A stretch of 32,628 bases of DNA. It comes from Chloroflexota bacterium (lineage in GTDB: Bacteria > Chloroflexota > Dehalococcoidia > Lucifugimonadales > UBA3495). Positions 17,805 to 24,618 of the stretch are shown one piece after another. A model generated the notes under the pieces. That model was not told the origin of the DNA. It did no database searches and saw nothing but the letters and a program-made list of their open reading frames with translations. Each line of letters begins with the position of its first letter. Position 1 is the stretch's first letter. Position numbers and translations under genes: made by a program. The stretch spans positions 1 to 32,628 of the forward strand of contig JAPOQH010000034.1 in NCBI GenBank assembly GCA_026710825.1, read 5' to 3'.

Positions 17805-18008
17805 CCATCGGCAGTCGCCAGTGGCTAGGTTCGATGGTGCATTTGGCGGGTTCACTTTTGGCTACTTGAGGAACGTAAACACACATCACCTCGTACTTAA
17901 TGGACACGTATGGATTGCTACCAGAAAGTAAAGACCAATGTGGTTGTGGGAACCTAGCGCCGCCCGCGACATAGGCGTTAAATTCGATGCGATCGCGCTG
18001 GATGATTG
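17805..18008. repeat. kinase-leader repeat, copy B
   Basis: This is the second copy of the segment at 14989-15191, in the same orientation, upstream of the hybrid kinase. Changes are spread along the length rather than clustered, so the duplication is old or under only partial constraint. The last 65 bases are the most conserved. Confidence 0.75.
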
Positions 18009-18069
18009 ATATTCATGCCGGAAATATATTTCCCAGAGAATAGCCCCACCCGAGCCACCTTTATCAGCC

Positions 18070-20466
18070 ATGAGCCAGTCTGAGTCCGACCTGCTGAAAC
18101 AAGAGAACGAGGTGCTGCGTGAACGTCTGACGCGTTTGAGCGAGGCCAGCCTGCGGATCAACGAGCCTCTGGAGTTCGACGCCGTTCTACAGGGAGTTCT
18201 GGACGCCGCCAGATCGTTGACCGATGCCTGTTACGGGGTAATGGCGTTCCACGACGATGATGCAATGGTGCAGAACTTTCTGTCGTCGGGGATGACCGCG
18301 GAGGAGGCGAGCGCGGTCTGGCAAATTCTGACGGCGCCCGGGATCTACGAGCGAGTGGGCGGGATCGCGGGTCCGGTGCGGCATCCCGACATGCTGGGAC
18401 TGCTGAGCGAGATGGGTGTTCCCGGAATGCGCCTGCCCCTGCCGTCGGGGACAGTCTTCTCCTTCCTGGCGTCGCCATTGCTGCATCGAGACCAGCGCCT
18501 GGGCAATATCTACCTGGCCGCAAAGCGGAGATGCCCCGAGTTCACTCGGGAGGACGAGGAGAGGCTGGTGATGTTCACGTCCCAGGCGTCGCTGGTAATC
18601 GCCAACGCCAGGCGCTACCGGGACGAGCAGCGGGCGCGGGGCAACCTGGAGACACTGGTGGACACCGCGCCGGTGGGGGTGGTGGTATTGGATGCCAGGA
18701 CGGGGGCGCCGGTGTCCTTGAACCGGGAAGCCTCCCGAATCATCGACCGCCTTCGCAGCTCTGACCAGTCAGTTGCGGAGCTTGCGGAGGTGATGACCTG
18801 GATACGTGCTGACGGTCAGGAGGTCTCGCTCAGGGATTTTCCCATTGCGGATCGACCTAAGGTAGGTGAGACGATCCGTGCCGAGGAGATCGTGCTCCAG
18901 GTTCCCGACGGCCGCCGGGTTACGGTGCTGATCAGCGCTACGCCCATCCGCTCAGCGGCCGGGGAGGTGGAGTCGAAGGTGGTGACCCTCCAGGACATGA
19001 CGCCACTGGAGGAGATGGAGCGGCTGCGAGCGGATTTCCTGGGTATAGTGAGCCACGAATTGCGTATTCCTCTAGCGACCATCAAGGGTTCCACCACTAC
19101 ATTGCTGAGCGGCGCGCCGGACCTTGACCCCGCCGTGATGACCCAGTTTCACCGCATCATGGACCAACAGGTTGACCACATGCAGGACCTGATCGGTGAT
19201 CTCCTGGACGTGGCCCGCATCGAAGCGGGGGCGTTGTCAGTTGACCCGGCGCCGGTGGACCTGGCGGAAATAGTGGAAGAGGCGCGCAGCAGGTTCTTAG
19301 GGGCAGGGGGAAGCGAACGGCTGAGCATAGAGTTGGATCCGGAACTGCCGCTGGTGATGGCGGACCGCCGGCGCATCGTGCAAGTGCTGGGCAACCTGTT
19401 GACTAACGCGGTGCGGCACTCGCCGGATGGCTCGCCCGTCCGAGTTTCCGCCGTACGGGATGTTTCCCACGTGGCGGTTTCAGTCTCCGATCAGGGCCGC
19501 GGCATCCCGGCCGATATGTTGCCACTCCTGTTTCGCAAGTTCTCCCAGGTCTACGGCGTAACCCGGAATGGGGGAGGCACCGGATCTGGCCTGGGCCTGG
19601 CGATCTGCAAAGGGATTGTGGAGGCTCATGCGGGCCGCATCCGGGCCGACAGTGAAGGTCGGGGACTCGGAGCGCGGTTCACATTTACCATTCCGGCAGC
19701 GGAGGGCGCAGAGGATAACGCGGCGACGGCTCTCGCGGCCCCGGTGCGAGCCCGTAGGCTATCGCGGGACAAGCTGCGGGTTCTGGCGGTAGACGACGAC
19801 CCCCAGGCGCTCCGCTACGTTCGCGACGCCATCTCCAAGGCGGGATACGCCCCCGTCGTCACTGGAGACCCCAAAGACGTGCCGCGTCTCATGGAGGAGG
19901 AGAAGCCGCACCTGGTACTCCTGGACCTCATGCTCCCCGGCAGCGATGGCATCGAGTTGATGACCGGCATCCTCAGGACTGCGGACGTGCCGGTGATCTT
20001 CGTGTCGGTGTACGGCCAGGAGGACGTGGTGGCCCGGGCTTTTGACATGGGGGCATCCGATTACGTGGTCAAGCCCTTCTCACCTACGGAGCTAGCGGCC
20101 AGGATCAGGGCGGCCCTGCGCCGGAGAGCCGAGCCCGATGTAGCTGAGCCTTCCGGCCCCTACGAATTGGGGGACTTGTCCATCGATTACGCCGGACGCC
20201 GAGTGTGGTTGACCGGGATCCCGGTGGCGCTAACGCCCACCGAGTACGGGTTGCTCTACGAGCTTTCGATCCACGCCGGCAGGGTGATGACCCACGACCA
20301 TCTGCTGCAACGGATCTGGGGTCCGGGGAGGATGGGCGAACCGTGGCTGGTCCGCGAGGTGGTGAAGCGGCTGCGAGGCAAGCTGGGTGATGTCGCCGCC
20401 GACCCGAAGTATATCTTAACCGAGCCCAGGGTCGGCTATCGCATGCCCGCGGGAGACGCGGGATGA
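18070..20466 (+). CDS. hybrid sensor kinase with receiver and OmpR-type DNA-binding domain
   Basis: A 798-residue soluble protein that holds a whole two-component system. In order: a short coiled coil (LLKQENEVLRERLTRLSEAS), GAF (about 28-190), PAS (about 195-315), and HisKA with His329 in GIVSHELRIPLATIKG. Next come HATPase (about 430-545; N box in LLTNAVRHSP, DQGRGIP, GTGSGLGLAICKG), receiver (about 568-680; VDDDP, Asp619 in LLDLMLPGSDG, Lys in VVKPFSP) and a winged helix (about 698-795; PTEYGLLYELSIHAGRV, GYRMP). There is no membrane segment, so it senses inside the cell and may bind DNA itself. The start at 18070 lacks a clear Shine-Dalgarno, but the N-terminus matches the pseudogene copy at 28590. 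Fusion of kinase and OmpR output in one chain is unusual. Confidence 0.93.
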   Translation: MSQSESDLLKQENEVLRERLTRLSEASLRINEPLEFDAVLQGVLDAARSLTDACYGVMAFHDDDAMVQNFLSSGMTAEEASAVWQILTAPGIYERVGGIAGPVRHPDMLGLLSEMGVPGMRLPLPSGTVFSFLASPLLHRDQRLGNIYLAAKRRCPEFTREDEERLVMFTSQASLVIANARRYRDEQRARGNLETLVDTAPVGVVVLDARTGAPVSLNREASRIIDRLRSSDQSVAELAEVMTWIRADGQEVSLRDFPIADRPKVGETIRAEEIVLQVPDGRRVTVLISATPIRSAAGEVESKVVTLQDMTPLEEMERLRADFLGIVSHELRIPLATIKGSTTTLLSGAPDLDPAVMTQFHRIMDQQVDHMQDLIGDLLDVARIEAGALSVDPAPVDLAEIVEEARSRFLGAGGSERLSIELDPELPLVMADRRRIVQVLGNLLTNAVRHSPDGSPVRVSAVRDVSHVAVSVSDQGRGIPADMLPLLFRKFSQVYGVTRNGGGTGSGLGLAICKGIVEAHAGRIRADSEGRGLGARFTFTIPAAEGAEDNAATALAAPVRARRLSRDKLRVLAVDDDPQALRYVRDAISKAGYAPVVTGDPKDVPRLMEEEKPHLVLLDLMLPGSDGIELMTGILRTADVPVIFVSVYGQEDVVARAFDMGASDYVVKPFSPTELAARIRAALRRRAEPDVAEPSGPYELGDLSIDYAGRRVWLTGIPVALTPTEYGLLYELSIHAGRVMTHDHLLQRIWGPGRMGEPWLVREVVKRLRGKLGDVAADPKYILTEPRVGYRMPAGDAG

Positions 20467-20535
20467 AAAAGCACGGGGAGACCATGCCGGACAGTGAATT
20501 GGACTTCGGCATCGGCCCAGATCGGCGCACGTAAT

Positions 20536-20582
20536 GAGGGACACAACCCCGGCGCGTCGGGGTTGAGGCTGTGACGTCCCTC
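20536..20582. terminator. nested hairpin between convergent kinase genes
   Basis: The outer arms GAGGGAC (20536-20542) and GTCCCTC (20576-20582) enclose an inner stem CAACCCCG/CGGGGTTG (20544-20565). The structure lies between the two convergent genes and overlaps the stop codon of the minus-strand kinase. It could end transcription from both sides, although T-tracts are lacking. Confidence 0.5.
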
Positions 20583-21987
20583 AATGATCCAGGGGGAAGC
20601 GAATAGTTGCGGTGGCCCCCTGACCAAGCCCGTCGCTGTCCACGGTGATTGTACCCCCATGGGCTTCCACTATGGTTCTGGTGATGGCGAGTCCCAGGCC
20701 GCTTCCGTTTATCCCGCGACTGCGCGACTGGTCTGTGCGATAAAAACGCTCGAAAACGTGAGGCAGATCGGCGGAGTCGATGCCGATCCCGTCATCGACG
20801 ACCGAGATGACCAGGGCTTCGTCGCCGTCCCGCTCCGCGTGCATCGCAACCTTCCCCCCGGCCTCGGTGCAACGAAGGGCGTTGCTGATGATGTTGCCAA
20901 GCGCCTGGTTCATCCGCATACGGTCCATGGCAAGGCGAGGGAGTTCACCGGTTACCTGGAGTGATAGTTCAATCTGCCCGGCCAGCGATTGCGGCTGCCA
21001 GCGCGCCACTTCTTCGGTGAGCAACTCGTGGACAGAAGTGGTTTCGAGGGCGAGCCTCAACTCACCGTGGTCAGTCTCGGCAAGCCAGTTCAGGTCGGTA
21101 ACGAGACCCCGCAGCCGGTCCACCTCCTGGATGATGTGGCCGGAGGCGTCGTCCGGCGTCTGCAGGCCGTCACGCAGTCCCCTTGCCTCCAGCTGTATCA
21201 CGCTCAGGGGCGTGTTCAGCTCGTGGGCGACGTCGTTGATCAATCGGCGGCGGAGTTCGCGTTGGGTCTCCAGTGCGGCGGTCATCCGGTTGAAGGCCTG
21301 GCTCATCGTGCCCAACTCGTCCGAGGACATAACCGGAAGGGTGGCGGATTCCCCCTGGGCAATTGCCTGGGAGGCTTCCGTCAGGGCCGTCACGGGCGCG
21401 GTGATGCGTTTGGACAGCCAGACACCCAGCACAATGGCGACGCCGACCGTCAGCGCGCCACCGGTCAGGGTGATGAACAGGAGCGCGTTCAGGAACCCGT
21501 GGGACTCGGTGGACAGGAACTCGCGGTTCACGTCCACGTAAACGTGGCCCACTACCCGATTGGATGCCAGATGGAGCACATCTTCGCGGTGCCCGCCCAG
21601 AGGCGGCGGATCGGATCCGGGCGACAGCTGGGACAGATTGTCCTTCACCACCAGGCCGTCGGCCCCAATGACGACCACCCGCACCTGGTCGTGTTGACCG
21701 CCCTCGGAGTGTTCTCCTTCTGCTTCCTCCGAACGCTCTCCTCGTGGAATGCTGCTGAAGGCGTATCCCGCCTCCGACAGCGCCAGGTCCACGGTCGTCC
21801 AGCCGCCAACATCAGTGTATTCTCTGCTCAGGTTGCGGGCCAGCTGGGTCGCCCGGTCTCCGCCCACCTCTTCCACGAACACTCCCAGGCGGGCCTGCGT
21901 CGCGTAGTAGCCCACGCCCACGCTGGTCAATACCGTCAGCAGGACGACGAATACGATCGCCGCCATGATCCGCCAGCGCAGCGACAT
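20581..21987 (-). CDS. HAMP-domain sensor histidine kinase
   Basis: A 468-residue classical kinase: TM1 (about 8-28), an outside sensor region (about 29-165), TM2 (166-192), HAMP (192-245), HisKA with His255 in LINDVAHELNTPLSVIQLEA, and HATPase with NIISNALRCTE, DDGIGID and GSGLGLAITRTIVEAHGG. The sensor region carries a Glu/His-rich stretch (RGERSEEAEGEHSEGGQHDQ), which may bind metal ions or a charged ligand. The ATG at 21987 overlaps the regulator TGA by one base and has GGAGG seven bases upstream; the GTG at 21990 is less likely. It is the partner of the OmpR-type regulator just upstream. Confidence 0.93.
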   Translation of the reverse strand: MSLRWRIMAAIVFVVLLTVLTSVGVGYYATQARLGVFVEEVGGDRATQLARNLSREYTDVGGWTTVDLALSEAGYAFSSIPRGERSEEAEGEHSEGGQHDQVRVVVIGADGLVVKDNLSQLSPGSDPPPLGGHREDVLHLASNRVVGHVYVDVNREFLSTESHGFLNALLFITLTGGALTVGVAIVLGVWLSKRITAPVTALTEASQAIAQGESATLPVMSSDELGTMSQAFNRMTAALETQRELRRRLINDVAHELNTPLSVIQLEARGLRDGLQTPDDASGHIIQEVDRLRGLVTDLNWLAETDHGELRLALETTSVHELLTEEVARWQPQSLAGQIELSLQVTGELPRLAMDRMRMNQALGNIISNALRCTEAGGKVAMHAERDGDEALVISVVDDGIGIDSADLPHVFERFYRTDQSRSRGINGSGLGLAITRTIVEAHGGTITVDSDGLGQGATATIRFPLDH

Positions 21988-22664
21988 CACACATCCTCCA
22001 CCACGAGCCTGTAGCCAGCGCCGTACACGGTCTGGATGGGCTGTCTGCCACCCCGGTTGATCTGGCGACGCAGGCGGGCCACCTGGTTGTCGATGGCGCG
22101 GTCGAAACCTTCGAACTCGTCGTTGAAGGTGAGAGAGATCAGCTGGTCGCGGGTGAGCACCTGGTTGGGGTGGCGCATGAAGGTTGCCAGCAGGGCAATC
22201 TGCGCCTGGCTCAGGGGCACGGGTTCTTCATCGACCGTCACCGTACGGGTGGTCTCGTCCAGGGTGATGTTGCCGCAGGTCAGGACCTGCTGGACCTTGC
22301 CCTTGACGCGGCGCAGCACGGCGTGGGCGCGAGCGATGACCTCGTCCGGGTCGAAGGGCTTGACGATGTAATCGTCGGCTCCGCTGTCCAGCCCGCTGAT
22401 GCGCTCGGTGTGGGCTTCCCGGGCCGTCAGCATGATGATGGGAACATCCGACTCCCGCCGCAGGATCCGGCACAGCTCCACGCCGTCGAGGCGGGGCAGC
22501 ATCAGGTCCAGGATCATCAGGTCAGGTTCCAACTCCCGAGCCAGGTTGAGGCCGGTTTCGCCGTCGTGGGCGACCTCGGCCGAAAACCCGGCGCGCTCGA
22601 AGTACACCTTGACCCAGTTGGCGATCCGGGTGTCGTCCTCGACTATCAGTACGGTGCCATTCAT
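21987..22664 (-). CDS. OmpR/PhoB-family response regulator
   Basis: A 225-residue regulator with receiver (VLIVEDDTRIANW, phosphorylated Asp53 in LMILDLMLPRLDG, Thr in IIMLTAR, Lys in YIVKPFDPDE) and a C-terminal winged helix (LSQAQIALLATFMRHPNQVL, then DNQVARLRRQIN and GAGYRLV). The start at 22664 is fixed by GGAGG seven bases upstream; the frame runs further back but without a signal. Translation is coupled to the kinase by a one-base overlap. A lipoprotein gene lies 139 bases upstream on the same strand, with a palindrome between them. Confidence 0.94.
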   Translation of the reverse strand: MNGTVLIVEDDTRIANWVKVYFERAGFSAEVAHDGETGLNLARELEPDLMILDLMLPRLDGVELCRILRRESDVPIIMLTAREAHTERISGLDSGADDYIVKPFDPDEVIARAHAVLRRVKGKVQQVLTCGNITLDETTRTVTVDEEPVPLSQAQIALLATFMRHPNQVLTRDQLISLTFNDEFEGFDRAIDNQVARLRRQINRGGRQPIQTVYGAGYRLVVEDV

Positions 22665-22774
22665 CAGCAATCCTCCGAATGAGGCTTGGCAGGGGACGCG
22701 GCATCTCCTGGGAGACACCGCGTCAAAGGTCTGGTTACATCCTGGGTGGTTTATCTTACTGTGCGGCGCAAGAC

Positions 22775-22796
22775 GAAATCTTCCATGGAAGTTTCC
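22775..22796. promoter_or_regulatory. palindrome upstream of response-regulator gene
   Basis: CTTCCATGGAAG (22780-22791) is a perfect 12-bp palindrome with partly symmetric AT flanks. It lies between the lipoprotein stop and the regulator start, about 110 bases before the latter. A dimeric regulator, possibly the OmpR-type protein itself, could bind here; this is inference. Confidence 0.4.
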
Positions 22797-22803
22797 GTTG
22801 GTT

Positions 22804-24237
22804 CTACCCGCCGCCCCGCCGCTCGCCGCCCGAGCCATGCTCGCCACCGGACTGGCTGTTGCCGCCGTGCTCGCCGCCGGCCTCGCCGCCGCCCACCTCG
22901 GCGTGAGCCACCCATCCGGTGAACGACGCCTGGGTGGCGGGCATCTGGATTCTGATTACCTCTCCCGGAGCCAGGTCCACCGGAGTGGTGGGCCCGAGCT
23001 CGGTGCCATTGGAGAGATGCACCTCGATCCTGACCCGGTTCAAGTTGTTGCCGGTGGTGTTCTCGACGGTGCCGATGAACGCGTTGCTGCGAGCGTCATA
23101 GTTCATGACTAACCGGGCTCCGCTCCGGACGGCGTCAAAGGTCTCGCCCAGCGCCAGTTGCGCCCCACTGCCTTCCTCGCCGCCCGATGCGCCGCTCTCA
23201 TTGCCGGAGCCTTCGCCGCCGGGGCCATGCCCCTCACCGCCGGCTCCCTCGCTGCCGCCACCTTCGGAACCCTGTCCGCCAGCGTGGGGAACCGGGCCGG
23301 GGCCGCCGCAGTCGAACACTTCCATGTGGACCACGTACCCGTCGAAGGCGACGCCAGCCAGGTTAGGTTCGCTGGAGACCGAGATGCTGGACGTGGCCTG
23401 CTGTCCCGGGTTCAGGTCGCCCAACCGGTCGGGTCCGAGCTCGCCGACCGTCTGGGTGCCGGACTTCAGATGGGGTTCGGCCTGAACGTAGCACAGGGTC
23501 TGGGACGTCGTATTCTGCACCGTCGAGTGGACGGTCTGGGTCGCCGCATCGTAGCTGGCGGATATCGCCAGTCCACCGAGGACGCCGTTCCAGGTCTGGT
23601 TGAGGGGAGTGATGGGGCTGGACATGGCGGCTTCCATGGCTGCCTCGTTGCCGGCACCCCCGCTCTCGGGACCCTCGGGGCCGTCCGGGCCACTCTCGCC
23701 GCCCGCCTGGCTGCCCTCGGCTCCGCTGCCCACCTCGGCGTGGGCGATCCAACCGGTGAAGGACGCCGCCGTCGACGGCAGGTTCACCGACGCCAGCTCG
23801 CCCGGGGCGAGGTTTATCGGCGTGGTCGGCCCAAGCTCAGTGCCGTTGGACAGGTGAACCTCGATCCTGACCTGCCCCAGGGCGTTGCTGGTGGTGTTCT
23901 CCACCGTGCCCTGGAACGCGTTGCTGGCCGCGTCGTAGTTCAGAACCAACCGGGCTCCGCCCCGCACTGCGTCAAAGGTCGCATCGGGAGCCAGGGTGGC
24001 GCCGCTGCCCTCTTCGCTGCCGGAGCCGCCGCTTTCTCCGGCGCTTTCTCCGCCGGCGCCGTGTTCGCCGGGACTTTCACCTTGCGAGATCTCCTGAGTC
24101 GCGTTGGCCCCGCCGGAGTCGCGGCCTTCACCTATCCCGGTGTCGTTGCCGCATCCGACCAGGACCGCCGCAGAGAGCATGACGGCCAGGACCGAGCCGA
24201 GCAGGAACGTCCGCGTCATCAACTTCTTGATCTTCAT
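22804..24237 (-). CDS. lipoprotein with three FxLYD-like beta domains
   Basis: A 477-residue exported lipoprotein: signal peptide MKIKKLMTRTFLLGSVLAV with lipobox LVGC (Cys29). Three domains of about 85-95 residues follow, separated by long Gly/Ser/Glu-rich linkers. Domains 1 and 3 are near copies (both have GTVENTT, RIEVHLSNGTELGPTTP and SFTGW...AHAEVG); domain 2 is diverged (STVQNTTSQTLCYVQAE) and has two Cys residues. The pattern of a tethered beta-sandwich with VENTT resembles the FxLYD family. The start at 24237 has GAGGAGG seven bases upstream. It is anchored outside the cytoplasmic membrane and precedes a two-component system on the same strand, so it may feed the kinase with a signal or be its target. 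Confidence 0.85.
   Translation of the reverse strand: MKIKKLMTRTFLLGSVLAVMLSAAVLVGCGNDTGIGEGRDSGGANATQEISQGESPGEHGAGGESAGESGGSGSEEGSGATLAPDATFDAVRGGARLVLNYDAASNAFQGTVENTTSNALGQVRIEVHLSNGTELGPTTPINLAPGELASVNLPSTAASFTGWIAHAEVGSGAEGSQAGGESGPDGPEGPESGGAGNEAAMEAAMSSPITPLNQTWNGVLGGLAISASYDAATQTVHSTVQNTTSQTLCYVQAEPHLKSGTQTVGELGPDRLGDLNPGQQATSSISVSSEPNLAGVAFDGYVVHMEVFDCGGPGPVPHAGGQGSEGGGSEGAGGEGHGPGGEGSGNESGASGGEEGSGAQLALGETFDAVRSGARLVMNYDARSNAFIGTVENTTGNNLNRVRIEVHLSNGTELGPTTPVDLAPGEVIRIQMPATQASFTGWVAHAEVGGGEAGGEHGGNSQSGGEHGSGGERRGGG
22894..24006. repeat. internal 250-bp gene duplication (22894-23143 and 23731-23980)
   Basis: The segments 22894-23143 and 23731-23980 are both exactly 250 bp between matching ends (CACCTCGGCGTG and GCGTCAAAGGTC) and encode domains 3 and 1 of the lipoprotein. 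The equal length and high similarity point to a fairly recent duplication or ongoing gene conversion, while the middle domain has drifted. Confidence 0.8.
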
Positions 24238-24618
24238 CTTTTCGCCTCCTCGTGTGGGTAACCCACTCTTGATACCAGCCAAGTTAGAGGCGAAATGTCG
24301 CAGAATTATGTCGTTAGCAGGCCCGTCTCACTGCACGGAAACCCAGCAGGTGCCACAGTGAGCAGGAGATTCGTCCTTGTGGTGCTGAGGATATGAATCG
24401 GCGTGCTTCCTTCGCAAATGACGGCCCAGATATCGCCGATCCTAGACTCGTAGCGCCCGGCGACATCACCTGCGCAGCAAGGTTGTAACGCAATGAACCT
24501 GCCTCTTTTGTGGGCAAGCAACGCATCGCGGTAGGGAGTCTAAACGAGACGGGTCTGGCCGGCGGCGACGTTGCCTCACGACCTTTCCGCGGTCCTGACA
24601 GACTTCCGGCTTCGGAAA
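24238..24618. other. gap upstream of lipoprotein gene
   Basis: The part next to 24238 holds the ribosome binding site and presumably the promoter of the minus-strand lipoprotein gene. I see no coding frame with a plausible signal and no clear terminator for the upstream nucleotidase-family gene. Confidence 0.4.

Noticed and set aside
20989..22014. 341-codon plus frame opposite the HAMP kinase
   Set aside because: Shadow of a well-supported kinase; no recognisable motif.
23158..24261. 367-codon plus frame opposite the lipoprotein
   Set aside because: An Ala/Gly-rich translation of the complement of Gly/Ser linkers; shadow.
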